64,000 nt of DNA from Bacteroidota bacterium (GTDB taxonomy: Bacteria; Bacteroidota; Ignavibacteria; Ignavibacteriales; Melioribacteraceae), in assembly GCA_018818165.1 (NCBI GenBank), contig JAHISP010000060.1, positions 1 through 64,000 of the forward strand. The letters run 5' to 3'. The notes below the pieces were generated by a model that saw only the letters and a program-made list of their open reading frames with translations, made no database searches and had not been told where the DNA came from. Below, one piece after another: positions 27,401 through 35,314 of this stretch; the first letter of the stretch is position 1, and every line of letters starts with the position of its first letter. The translations under genes were made by a program, and so were the position numbers.

Positions 27401-28391
27401 TTTTCTTTGAAAATGCGTGATGGTTTCTCTTTATTATAGCGGAAGATTCTTGGTACTCCCAAAAATCTGTTCCTCTCCCGTAAAAAAGTATGTAATCATT
27501 TGCATCAAAAGTGCCATCATCTTCACCTTTTATATAAATTGCATTTTCTTTCATTCCATATTGAGTTGTTGGCAAAACACTTTCGCTTAATGCAAATCCA
27601 CCGTTGTTAAATATTTTAATTGTTCGTGGGTCAACGGTTGCAGCATCAATACCAAGCGAGGCTAATTCACTTCTGCTAATTTTATAAATTCCTTCTGTGG
27701 GGGCTAAGAAACGGTACCAAGTTCCATCCATTTTTATTGAACTAGGGCTGGCTTTTTTTAATGCTGTTTCTTCCCTGCCCCAATTTTTTGCAATATCGTA
27801 ATTAGGAACAATTTTTTTTAGAATTGTATTATCAACAACTTCTTTAGTTTTACCAATTATGCCAAAATTTACTCTGACAATAATTTTAGAATAAAGAATT
27901 ATTTCATCCGTAGCGGGATTATATTGAACTGGAGCAATCAAAATACTTTGTAATGGAAAATCTCTGGAATAACCAAAATTACCAAAACTAACTAATTCTT
28001 GATTTTTAAATGTGCTTTCTGATTTTTCAATTTCTTGTCTGGGAATTGCATTATCACCTTTAATTGGTGCAATTTTCCCTTTAAGAATTGTGTGCTGAGT
28101 TGAAAGGACTTGTACTGTATTTCCAAATTCAGATGGAACGCCTATCTGCACATTTCTATGCATAAGAAATATTTTACCTATTAAATTATCAGAATATCCA
28201 AGTGCGCCATCAAATGGAATTGAAAGGTATTCTGCTCCATCAATTTGTTCTTTTCTTATTTCGGAGTAAATTGGTGAATATTCTAATGTTATACTTGATT
28301 GGTTCGATGAAATAATACGAATATCTTCTTTGGCTATAAGTATATTTACAGATAAGAAACACAAAATTACTGCGTATAATTTGCTTTTCAC
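24432..28391 (-). CDS. porU: Type IX secretion sortase PorU (C25 gingipain family)
   Basis: PorU cleaves the C-terminal sorting domain of T9SS cargo and attaches the cargo to lipopolysaccharide at the cell surface. The 1319-residue protein has a signal peptide, a long N-terminal region, and a caspase-like C25 domain: GHGNPDVWAHEN with H832 and TAATCDFG with C866, the expected catalytic pair 34 residues apart. Its own C-terminus (YPNPFSSNTTFLFQ ... YLYKVIIKS) is a sorting-like domain, as in Porphyromonas PorU, where it is kept. The start is GTG at 28391 with GGAG 6 bases upstream. It opens the porU-porV-M6-like operon. Confidence 0.93.
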   Translation of the reverse strand: MKSKLYAVILCFLSVNILIAKEDIRIISSNQSSITLEYSPIYSEIRKEQIDGAEYLSIPFDGALGYSDNLIGKIFLMHRNVQIGVPSEFGNTVQVLSTQHTILKGKIAPIKGDNAIPRQEIEKSESTFKNQELVSFGNFGYSRDFPLQSILIAPVQYNPATDEIILYSKIIVRVNFGIIGKTKEVVDNTILKKIVPNYDIAKNWGREETALKKASPSSIKMDGTWYRFLAPTEGIYKISRSELASLGIDAATVDPRTIKIFNNGGFALSESVLPTTQYGMKENAIYIKGEDDGTFDANDYILFYGRGTDFWEYQESSAIIKRNHHAFSKKNYYWISFGGATGKRMVNQPNQNSASAITQTTSAAFISKDEDKINLGRSGRDYWGDEFNTSNKSHTYTNTLENRNESGNVLYNYRLVNTSNKAQTLTVSENNKALAIQTLSGHGGDYYWGEATANKTQFSGSLSENRSVLKFEVSISSSESKAYIDYFEIEYLRNLKVLDKNDEIILFNEQDSVDVNYQLNNFSNSDIQVFDITDYENVKLITSPSISGGDVNFTVSEWNNPKSKYIVLASNKFKSVSEIGKIEIPTSIVSGEGAEYIIITDRKFSDAAEKLANYRKNDAPKKYSTKVVYVEDILNEFSCGMMDPTAIRNFLKYGYENWQTKPFYVLLFGDGDYDYYNAEGYNKNFVPTYQTKKSLYELDSYPMDDFYSRIVGNDSVADLAIGRLNIQTTSDATNVVDKIISYELPDNGLWKNLITLVADDGLTTEGNDLATHTRQSESLARTRIPGFMEMNKIYLAAYPTIITGFGRRKPEVNQSIINAINQGTLILNYIGHGNPDVWAHENVFERTSSIASLKNDKLFFLTAATCDFGKYDDPTVQSSTEELLLAENRGMIGGFSAARVVLSNANEAINLELYSHLLSTSLEYMTNATVGEAFYLTKMKKYAANDEKFHLFCDPAIRLNVPKTPASIVKVNNENLTTAVQLKALSQVSIEGIVDNSEGSLNSSYNGEAVITVYDSEIVKKLPELGTAIDARMVVPGGVIFRGRATIANGKFSAKFTVPQDISYENRNGKITAYITNSETDGIGFTENVIIGGTDSLANNDGNGPEIEITFDNAESSNASLVNEDFTIVLNLQDETGLNTTGTGIGHKLKGVIDDNLSQEIDFTNYFVGDLDAEGKSGKVSYKVTDFDLGEHKIDVTAWDVYNNPSQQISYFTVVNSADVVLKDVVNYPNPFSSNTTFLFQHNISELIDVKIKIYTIAGRLIKNIERNSVLDKYVKIDWDGRDEDGSQIANGTYLYKVIIKSIDGKSNQNVLGKLSIIH

Positions 28392-28752
28392 TTTAACTCC
28401 AATAAAAAAATGAATATAAGATATTTTCTGTTAATTGATAATTAAATAATAGTAAAAAGCGTTCTATATAGTATTTCCTGTATTTTTGATATTGAAAATA
28501 ATGAGATTTAAAACCTTTTGCAAGTTCTTATTAGGTAAATATTTATCACACAAATAACGAACCAACTATATTTTCAAAAGAGGAATGCAAATAACTACTT
28601 TGTGATAAAACAATAGGATTATTTTTAGCACTATCTTTCTCAAAATTCTGCAAATAATTATCGTAAAAATATTTCTGTACGATTAAAATAGTAGTATTAA
28701 TGAAATTCAGAATACTTTGAAGGTCAAATAATATGTGTTTATTAGCTGAATT
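28392..28752. other. Intergenic region before porU
   Basis: The 361 bp are AT-rich and must contain the porU promoter on the minus strand. No clear promoter boxes, repeats or RNA structures were recognised, and no open frame of note is present. Confidence 0.6.
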
Positions 28753-29892
28753 TCAGTCAATTCTTTTTGCATTAACGTTTCTTATGCGTTCCATTATAAA
28801 GATAATTGAAACAATTAGTGAAAAAATAACTGCACTTATTAGTGAATAATATTTATTAGGTAATCTTATTATGCCCCACAAGTGATAAAATGAAGTTAAA
28901 AATGAAATTAAAATTAGTGCTATTACTTTCTTGCTTTTAAAAATATTTTGAAAATTAAATGAAAAATATTTTGAAATCAAATTTGCAATAAATAGAAAAT
29001 ATATTGGATACAAAGGAGCCATAAGCCTTTCAGATTCACCAAAAAAAGATAAAATTATTACAGTCATAACAAAAACAAAAAGGTGTTTGTTTTCTTTGAA
29101 AAACATGAATAGTTCTTTATAAAAAATGAATGGTAATAACCCAAAAGGAGTAAATGCGCCAACAAATCTTTTTAATAAGAATATAGGATTTGAATAATAA
29201 GCAACTTGTGTTAAATACTGTGAAAATAAACTTTCACCACCTACTTCTGCTGTAATTATTTGCCTAAGTCCTATGAAAATTGATATTAATATTAAAGAAA
29301 TAATTGAAAAGTAGAAAAGTTCTTTCCTTTTGAATCCAGATTCGTATAGAAGTACAAATCCAGCAGGAATTAACATTAGCATATACTCTTTTATGAAGAT
29401 TCCCACAATAACTACAAATAAAAGAGCCAAATATTTTCTATGTCGTAACAGAATTAAAGAATAAAAAAGAAATACTAGCGAAAGTGTATCACTCAATTGA
29501 AAATAATTCCATCCCAAAAACTGGAATAAATATCTATTTAATTGAAAAATAATTGTAAATACTAGGGCCAAGCTTGTATCAGTTTTGTATTCTAATAAGA
29601 ACAAGAAAAAGACCAATGAAAGGAAAAATAGTGAAATTGAGTTAAGAATAAGAAAATTTATAGGTATCGTAAAAGGAAGCAATCCTGCAATCCATGGCGC
29701 ACCTATTCTGTAAACAAATGGTTTTATTATATTTGTATTAATACCTGGAGATACTTCCGCCATAGCAATGTACTTATTCATATCCATATTTGAATAAACA
29801 CTATTTTCGTAATCGATAAATCCAGAAAGTAGAATACAAATTATAGTTGAAATTAAAAGAATTATGATGTGATTTTTATTCAACTTTCTCAT
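28753..29892 (-). CDS. Polytopic membrane protein, GT-C-like or unknown
   Basis: The 379-residue protein has about ten hydrophobic helices and few polar loops. The first loop (about residues 30-65) contains NSVYSNMDMNKYIAMAEVSPG and RIGAPWIAGLLP. An acidic first periplasmic loop followed by an RxGxPWIA-like segment is seen in membrane glycosyltransferases of the GT-C type and in related proteins of unknown function. I cannot assign a substrate. It overlaps the upstream HD-domain gene by 4 bp, so the two are coupled. Confidence 0.6.
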   Translation of the reverse strand: MRKLNKNHIIILLISTIICILLSGFIDYENSVYSNMDMNKYIAMAEVSPGINTNIIKPFVYRIGAPWIAGLLPFTIPINFLILNSISLFFLSLVFFLFLLEYKTDTSLALVFTIIFQLNRYLFQFLGWNYFQLSDTLSLVFLFYSLILLRHRKYLALLFVVIVGIFIKEYMLMLIPAGFVLLYESGFKRKELFYFSIISLILISIFIGLRQIITAEVGGESLFSQYLTQVAYYSNPIFLLKRFVGAFTPFGLLPFIFYKELFMFFKENKHLFVFVMTVIILSFFGESERLMAPLYPIYFLFIANLISKYFSFNFQNIFKSKKVIALILISFLTSFYHLWGIIRLPNKYYSLISAVIFSLIVSIIFIMERIRNVNAKRID

Positions 29893-30452
29893 AAACCTAA
29901 TAATTCTTTATTGTTTTTCATTGCGTCAATACAAAATTGAATATGCTCATCAAGCGGAATTCCCAAATCGTCAGCACCTTGTATAATTTCTTCGCGATTT
30001 ACAGCTCTCGCAAATCCTTTATCCTTCATTTTCTTTTTAACCGATTTCACTTCCACTTCATCAACTGATTTACTTGGACGAACGTATGCAACGGCGGTAA
30101 TAAATCCAGCAAGTTCATCACACGCAAAGAGAGTTTTTTGCAATTTTGTTTCGCGTTTAATTCCAGTATATTCTGCATGCGACATAATTGCGGTTCTGAA
30201 CTCTTCACTAAATCCAAGATTTTCCAATATTTCATTACCTTTATAAGGATGCTCTTCCGCAGTTGGATATTTTTCGTAATCAAAATCGTGAAGTAAAGCA
30301 ACATTGCCCCAATATTTTTCATTTTCGCCAAACTTTTTCGCATAAGCCAAAACACAAGTCTCAACTGCAAATGCGTGCTTTAATAAAGACTCATTTTGTG
30401 TGTATTCTTTTAAAATTGCTAAACATTCGTCGCGATTTAATTCTTTTTCCAT
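29889..30452 (-). CDS. HD-domain phosphohydrolase
   Basis: The 187-residue protein shows the HD pattern: LLKHAFAVETCVLAYA (first H), NVALLHDFDYEKYP (the HD pair), HPYKGNEIL and IMSHAEY (further metal histidines) and ACDELAGFITA (late aspartate). HD proteins of this size hydrolyse phosphate esters of nucleotides or related compounds. The substrate is unknown. It lies between nth and the membrane-protein gene, all on the same strand. Confidence 0.82.
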   Translation of the reverse strand: MEKELNRDECLAILKEYTQNESLLKHAFAVETCVLAYAKKFGENEKYWGNVALLHDFDYEKYPTAEEHPYKGNEILENLGFSEEFRTAIMSHAEYTGIKRETKLQKTLFACDELAGFITAVAYVRPSKSVDEVEVKSVKKKMKDKGFARAVNREEIIQGADDLGIPLDEHIQFCIDAMKNNKELLGL

Positions 30453-30475
30453 TTTAATCCCATTTAGTATTTTAA

Positions 30476-31117
30476 TTAATCAACATTTTTACTCGGACAT
30501 AAATCGACCAAAACGCATTCCAAACATTTTGGACGGCGTGCAATGCATATTTTTCTTCCGTGCGAAATTATATAATGCGTAAAATTTACCCATTCTTCTT
30601 TTGGAAGTAACTTTTTTAAGATTGCCTCAATTTTTGCAGCATCTTTTGTTTTAACAAATCCAAGCAAATTTGTTAAGCGAATAACGTGTGTGTCAACGGC
30701 TATTGCTGGAATTCCAAACGCATTTCCTACAACAACCGAAGCGGTTTTTCTTCCAACACCAGATAAATTTGCCAACTTTTCAAAATCTTTTGGAACTTCG
30801 CCAATATGTTCTTCTATCAGCTTTTTACAACAAGCTTGAATATTTTTCGACTTGGAATTGTAAAATCCAGTAGAAAAAATATCCTTCCCTAACTCCTCTT
30901 GCGGAACTTTTAGATAATCTTTTGGCGATTTATATTTTTGGAATAGATCTTTTGTAACAATATTTACTCGTGCATCGGTGCATTGAGCCGAAAGCATTGT
31001 TGCAATTAGCAATTCAAATGGTGATGAATGATCCAATTGTATTTTAATTTTTGGATATTCTTTTTTGAGTAAATCAATTATGCTTTTTAATCTTTCGCTT
31101 TCAGATTTTTTACTCAT
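30476..31117 (-). CDS. nth: Endonuclease III
   Basis: This is a DNA glycosylase/AP lyase for oxidised pyrimidines in base-excision repair. The 213-residue protein has the helix-hairpin-helix LSGVGRKTASVV with the catalytic lysine, the catalytic aspartate in AVDTHVIRL, and the C-terminal [4Fe-4S] loop C-x6-C-x2-C-x5-C (CIARRPKCLECVLVDLC). The gene overlaps the upstream [2Fe-2S] gene by 8 bp. Confidence 0.96.
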   Translation of the reverse strand: MSKKSESERLKSIIDLLKKEYPKIKIQLDHSSPFELLIATMLSAQCTDARVNIVTKDLFQKYKSPKDYLKVPQEELGKDIFSTGFYNSKSKNIQACCKKLIEEHIGEVPKDFEKLANLSGVGRKTASVVVGNAFGIPAIAVDTHVIRLTNLLGFVKTKDAAKIEAILKKLLPKEEWVNFTHYIISHGRKICIARRPKCLECVLVDLCPSKNVD

Positions 31118-31427
31118 TTTTCAACTCTAACTCACTAACAACAACACCGTTTATTAAATCCGATTGGATAATTTGCTCAACATTTTCAACTGTTAATTTA
31201 CCGTACCAAGTTCCTTGTGGATAAACAACAGCAACTGAACCATTTTTACAATTACCAAGACATCCTGAAGAATTTGCCCTAATGCTGCTTCCCAAGCCCA
31301 ATTCTGCTAATCTACTTTTGAATTTTTCCTTTATTTCACTTCCACCATGCCGCGCACAACTCGGTTTCGTGCTTCCTTCTTCTCTTATATTTTCACAAAT
31401 AAAAATATGCTTATTGTATTTATTCAT
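31110..31427 (-). CDS. Thioredoxin-like [2Fe-2S] ferredoxin
   Basis: The 105-residue protein has the C-x12-C ... SSGCLGNCKNG pattern (CENIREEGSTKPSC early, then the CLGNC pair), which is the thioredoxin-like [2Fe-2S] ferredoxin fold related to the NuoE/HoxE subunit. The ending YGKLTVENVEQII is also typical. The open frame reaches 31466, but the family begins at MNKYNKHIFIC, so 31427 is used. Redox partner unknown. It overlaps nth by 8 bp. Confidence 0.85.
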   Translation of the reverse strand: MNKYNKHIFICENIREEGSTKPSCARHGGSEIKEKFKSRLAELGLGSSIRANSSGCLGNCKNGSVAVVYPQGTWYGKLTVENVEQIIQSDLINGVVVSELELKNE

Positions 31428-31515
31428 TTTTAATTCTTTCTCTTTTATTGTTGAAATTGCTTTCAAATTTACAATTTTTTTTAGGATTTGGAAAACTCTT
31501 CGAAATTTTATAATG

Positions 31516-31648
31516 ATGTGAGGTCAAATATTTCAAAACACAGATTGCTAATCTGTGCTACGCCAATTTTAGTAAATATAACATGAAAAATATTTTTTAT
31601 TAAGCGTAGAACCTATTGTCTACATTGTTTTTACATTTGACCTCGCAT
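31516..31648. repeat. 133-bp inverted-repeat element with two internal hairpins (REPIN/MITE-like)
   Basis: The ends ATGTGAGGTCAAATAT (31516-31531) and ACATTTGACCTCGCAT (31633-31648) are inverted copies matching in 14 of 16 positions. Inside are a perfect hairpin CACAGATT-GCT-AATCTGTG (31539-31557) followed by CTACGC, and a facing GCGTAGA...TCTAC hairpin (31604-31623). Two palindromes with facing GTAG-type flanks resemble paired REP sequences mobilised by RAYT transposases. No transposase gene is in the window. The element fills most of the 317-bp gap between two divergent genes. Confidence 0.6.
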
Positions 31649-31744
31649 AGCTGGTATTTCTCCAATTTCATTCACAAAATGAACTGCTTTCAATAAAACT
31701 AAACTTAATTTTGAATTAAACTCAACTTCTATTTATATTAGCAC

Positions 31745-32593
31745 ATGCACAGAAAATTAATACAAATATTGTTTCTCGTTTTTAGCACGTCAATTTATGC
31801 TCAAAACTTTATTTTCAAAGGCGAAATTGGCTCTTTTAAGTCTGCATCGGCATTTTCTGTTACGCCAAGTGGATTTTTTTATATTTCTGATATTGGCAAT
31901 AATGAAGTTGTAAAATTGGATACTCTTGATAAAGTTATCCAAAAAATTGGCGGTTATGGATGGGATAATTCGGCTTTTGATAATCCAGCAGATGTTTTTG
32001 CTACTGATTTGCGTGTTTATGTTACGGATAAAAATAACCACAGAATTCAAGTTTTTGATAAGGATTTGAACTTCCTTTTTTTGATTAAAACTGATTTAGA
32101 ATCAAATGAATTTGAAGGTTTTCGATATCCAACAAGTTGTGCAACATCAATTCAAAATGATATTTTTATTCTCGATTCCGAAAATACTCGGATTTTAAAA
32201 TATAATTCATCCGGCAATTTTAATTTAGAATTTGGGAATTATCGTTCTGGTGATTTTACTCTCGAAAATCCATCCTCAATTGCACTTTCGCACAATTCTA
32301 AAATTTTTGTGTTGGATAGTGGATTTTTAAGCGTTTTTGACCAATATGGAATGGGATTGTTGAAAATTCATTCCAAAAATGAAACACAAAATATCAATAT
32401 TACATTTAACAATTTAATTTTAAATTCTTCCGATTCGCTTTATTATCAAAATCTAAATAATCCTCTTTCAAATTTTAGGAACATAACTCCAAGTAAAATA
32501 CCTACCGATGAAAGCATTATTGAAGCTATTTTATTTAGCGGAAAGTTATACATACTAACAGAAAAGCGAATTTTGATTTTTTCAATTTTGTAA
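31745..32593 (+). CDS. Exported NHL-type beta-propeller protein
   Basis: A short signal peptide (MHRKLIQILFLVFSTSIYAQ) is followed by about five NHL-like blades: GFFYISDIGNNEVVKLD, RVYVTDKNNHRIQVFD, DIFILDSENTRILKYN, KIFVLDSGFLSVFD. Each carries the D-x-x-N-x-x-I/V-x-x-F pattern. The 282-residue protein has no anchor or T9SS tail, so it should be periplasmic. No enzymatic motif is visible; such propellers bind ligands or proteins. It is followed after 13 bp by the DUF2085 gene. Confidence 0.75.
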   Translation: MHRKLIQILFLVFSTSIYAQNFIFKGEIGSFKSASAFSVTPSGFFYISDIGNNEVVKLDTLDKVIQKIGGYGWDNSAFDNPADVFATDLRVYVTDKNNHRIQVFDKDLNFLFLIKTDLESNEFEGFRYPTSCATSIQNDIFILDSENTRILKYNSSGNFNLEFGNYRSGDFTLENPSSIALSHNSKIFVLDSGFLSVFDQYGMGLLKIHSKNETQNINITFNNLILNSSDSLYYQNLNNPLSNFRNITPSKIPTDESIIEAILFSGKLYILTEKRILIFSIL

Positions 32594-32606
32594 TTGAGAA
32601 GCTATC

Positions 32607-33056
32607 TTGTCATTAAAAGTCAAATTTATCATTTCTTTTGCAATTCTATTTTGGATATTTGGAATTTTTATTGAGTTTGTAATTCCCTATTTTAATCAAC
32701 TTTCGTTTGCCTATCCTTTTTTGAGCAGAATTTACTCAACCGTTTGTCATCAGCAAGTTGAAAAGTTAATTGTTTTTGATAATCATAGCACACTTGTTTG
32801 CTCACGATGTAGCGGAATTTATCTTGGCGGATTAATTTCATCATTTATTCTATTGTTTGTTTCAAAACTAAATCTAAGAAGTGGCATATTTATGATATTA
32901 GCATCTTTTCCTATGTTGATTAATGTTTTTTTGTATTCAATTGGAACTTACAATTATTCAAAAATTTTTGCGTTTATCACTGGAGTTATTTTTGGTTTAG
33001 TGGGAATTGTATATATTTACAATGGTTTTCAAATATTAATAGAGAAAAATGAATAA
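32607..33056 (+). CDS. DUF2085 family membrane protein
   Basis: The 149-residue protein has four hydrophobic helices and the DUF2085 pattern STVCHQQ (about residue 47) and LVCSRCSGIYLGG (about residue 66), whose cysteines and histidine may bind metal. The start is TTG at 32607 with GAGAAG 6 bases upstream; no in-frame ATG exists before the first helix. Its end overlaps the next gene by 8 bp. Function of the family is unknown. Confidence 0.82.
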   Translation: MSLKVKFIISFAILFWIFGIFIEFVIPYFNQLSFAYPFLSRIYSTVCHQQVEKLIVFDNHSTLVCSRCSGIYLGGLISSFILLFVSKLNLRSGIFMILASFPMLINVFLYSIGTYNYSKIFAFITGVIFGLVGIVYIYNGFQILIEKNE

Positions 33057-33561
33057 TAAAAAATATATTTCGCCAATAATTGTTGGTTTTGTAGTAGGTG
33101 TTTTAATGGTTGTTCCAGTAATAAAAAGCCTTGCGTGCTGTTTGTTACTTCCTGTGGCTGCATTTTTTTCACTTATGTTAGACCAAAAAGCTAATTCCGA
33201 TTTTTCACGATTGGATATTAAAAAAGGAGTTTTATTTGGACTCGTAACAGGTTTAGTTGCTGCATTTTTGGGAACTTTCTTCGATTTCGTAATCACTCTA
33301 ATTACTCACCAAAATGATTTAGTTATTACTTTTCCAGAATTAGTAAAAACAATAAACAGCTTTCCAATGGATAATTTAACCAAAGAAGAAGTAATTGGAC
33401 TTTTAAGTGGCGTGGTTGAACATATAACAGAAAGTGGTTTTTCATCACTTTATACTTTTTCGTTGTTGGCTAATAATTTAATAGTTAATTCTATCTTTGG
33501 AATTTTAGGTGGAATAATTGGTGTGCAAATTCTTAATTCAAAAAATAAAAAGTTAGAATAA
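33049..33561 (+). CDS. Small membrane protein of unknown function
   Basis: I do not recognise the family. The 170 residues contain about four helices: one at the N-terminus (IIVGFVVGVLMVVPVI, followed by SLACCLLLPVAAFFSLM), one at about 65-85 and one near the C-terminus (NSIFGILGGIIGVQIL), with a polar loop of about 50 residues between them. Overlap of 8 bp with the DUF2085 gene suggests the two work together. Confidence 0.6.
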   Translation: MNNKKYISPIIVGFVVGVLMVVPVIKSLACCLLLPVAAFFSLMLDQKANSDFSRLDIKKGVLFGLVTGLVAAFLGTFFDFVITLITHQNDLVITFPELVKTINSFPMDNLTKEEVIGLLSGVVEHITESGFSSLYTFSLLANNLIVNSIFGILGGIIGVQILNSKNKKLE

Positions 33562-33602
33562 ATTTTTATCTCAATCTTAATAAATCAACAATATTTCAAA
33601 AA

Positions 33603-34250
33603 TTACTGTAATCTAAATGGAAATGTAATAACTGCAGTTTGAGGTTTGCCTTTAACTCCTTCTGGTAAAGCTTCAAATCTCCATTTTCTTAAAGAATTCA
33701 TTGCAACTGCTTCTAGGCGAGTATCTGCTTTTTGCACTGGAATTATGCGCCCTACTGAGCCATCTGCCATTATTGTAAATTGTAGCTTCACATCTATTTC
33801 TTTTGAAACTCCTGGTGGATATGCTGGAATTTCATAGCTGTATATTTTCCTTTGTCCTTTTCCTCCAAAATCAAGCTCAAACCCAAAATTACCTTTGCTT
33901 TCACTTCCATCATCAATAACTTTATCTTTTGCTTCTGTTTTCGTAGGTTGTTTATCAATTACTTTTTCTTCCGCTTTAACAGGTACTGCATCATTTGTTT
34001 CGTCAATATTTTTCACTTTTGGAATTTCAATCTCATTTTTCTTTTTTTCACTAACCAAAGGAATATCAGGTTCGCTTTTTGTTAAAGAACCGGTCGAACT
34101 AGATTCGCCTATATTACCAAACCCTATTGTAACATATTCATTTAAATCAATTTCTGGAGTAATTTTAAATGCCATCAATAGTAAAATAATTGACAGGTGA
34201 ATTACTACTGAAATTGCTGTTGATCTGTATCCTGACTTTTTCCAAAACAT
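33603..34250 (-). CDS. TonB-family energy transducer
   Basis: The 215-residue protein has an N-terminal membrane anchor (TAISVVIHLSIILLLMAF), a charged periplasmic spacer rich in K, E and P, and a C-terminal TonB domain (VKLQFTIMADGSVGRIIPVQ ... ALRKWRF). It transmits ExbB/ExbD proton-motive energy to outer-membrane partners. It overlaps exbD by 1 bp. As the last gene of a TPR/OM-barrel/SPOR/ExbB/ExbD cluster it may serve this set (Tol-Pal-like) rather than general nutrient uptake. Confidence 0.9.
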   Translation of the reverse strand: MFWKKSGYRSTAISVVIHLSIILLLMAFKITPEIDLNEYVTIGFGNIGESSSTGSLTKSEPDIPLVSEKKKNEIEIPKVKNIDETNDAVPVKAEEKVIDKQPTKTEAKDKVIDDGSESKGNFGFELDFGGKGQRKIYSYEIPAYPPGVSKEIDVKLQFTIMADGSVGRIIPVQKADTRLEAVAMNSLRKWRFEALPEGVKGKPQTAVITFPFRLQ

Positions 34251-34654
34251 TAAAATGACTCTTTCTCAGTTTCAATAGTAAATTTGTTTATACCAACTCC
34301 TTTTGCAGCATCAATGACTTTTATTACCAAATCAATTTTAGAAGATTTATCAGCACGAATTATTAGATTCTCCTCATTAACAACTTTTTTTACATCTTCT
34401 AATTTTAAAGGAAGCAATCCAATTTCAACTTCTTCCTTTCCAACAAAAATTTTACCTTGCTCAGTAATTGAAACAATAATCCTAGTAGGAACCGTCTGCT
34501 CATTATTTAATGCACCAGGAAGCTGAACTTTAACTCCAGTTTGAATTACAAATTGCGATGTTAATAAAAAGAAAATTAATAACAACATTACAATATCAGT
34601 TAATGAAGAAAAGTGAAATATTGTGAGAGGTTTATTTTGCATCTCAAATTTCAT
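34250..34654 (-). CDS. exbD: ExbD/TolR-family protein
   Basis: The 134-residue protein has one N-terminal helix (LTDIVMLLLIFFLLTSQFV) containing the essential membrane aspartate, then the periplasmic ExbD/TolR domain ending GINKFTIETEKE. It forms the proton channel with the ExbB-type protein encoded immediately upstream (adjacent stop and start). Confidence 0.92.
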   Translation of the reverse strand: MKFEMQNKPLTIFHFSSLTDIVMLLLIFFLLTSQFVIQTGVKVQLPGALNNEQTVPTRIIVSITEQGKIFVGKEEVEIGLLPLKLEDVKKVVNEENLIIRADKSSKIDLVIKVIDAAKGVGINKFTIETEKESF

Positions 34655-35302
34655 TTATTCCTCATCCATTTTAATTTGATTATTTGATATATGTAGTTCT
34701 TCAACAATATCAACAATATCATTTGATACAATCTCTATATCTAAAACAAATTTACCAATTGCGTTCACAAGGTAGTTATAAAATGAATATGCAATAATTC
34801 CAACAGCAAGACCAAAAGCAGTTGTAAGTAATGCTTCCCAAATACCACCAGCTAAATCACTTGGGTTTGCAGCACCTTGCAAATCTTCAATTCTCATAAA
34901 CGCAGAAATCATTCCTGTAACAGTTCCCAAAAACCCAAGTAACGGTGCAACACCAGCGATGGTTGCAAGAACTGATAAACCTTTTTCTAATTTATTTATC
35001 TCCTGACGTCCAGCAGATTCTATAGCTTCTTTAACTCTTTCATGACCAAATTGAATTTTCTTTAATCCCTTTTTTACAATATTTGCTGTTGGTGTTTTAT
35101 TTTCGAGGCAGAAATTTATTGCGCTACCAATATCATTCTTTTTCAATAAGCCTCTAATTTTAACTAAAAATGCTGGAACATTTGACCGCGATTTTTTAAT
35201 AGCCCAAACCCTATCTAAAATTATTGTAATTGCTATAATTGATGCTATAAATATAAATAGCATTACCCAACCACCTTTAAGAACAACGGCTAATAAACTC
35301 AT
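34655..35302 (-). CDS. exbB: MotA/TolQ/ExbB-family proton channel
   Basis: The 215-residue protein has an N-terminal helix and two further helices with the family core LSVLATIAGVAPLLGFLGTVTGMI and LTTAFGLAVGIIAYSFYN. It forms the pentameric proton-channel scaffold around ExbD/TolR. Genes for exbD and tonB follow directly. It may equally be called TolQ; sequence alone does not separate them. Confidence 0.92.
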   Translation of the reverse strand: MSLLAVVLKGGWVMLFIFIASIIAITIILDRVWAIKKSRSNVPAFLVKIRGLLKKNDIGSAINFCLENKTPTANIVKKGLKKIQFGHERVKEAIESAGRQEINKLEKGLSVLATIAGVAPLLGFLGTVTGMISAFMRIEDLQGAANPSDLAGGIWEALLTTAFGLAVGIIAYSFYNYLVNAIGKFVLDIEIVSNDIVDIVEELHISNNQIKMDEE

Positions 35303-35314
35303 TTTTTTCCTTAT

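Noticed and set aside
28721-28735. Second copy of the GAGGTCAAAT terminal repeat
   Set aside because: Only GGTCAAAT is shared (GAAGGTCAAATAAT); there is no inverted partner or hairpin pair around it.
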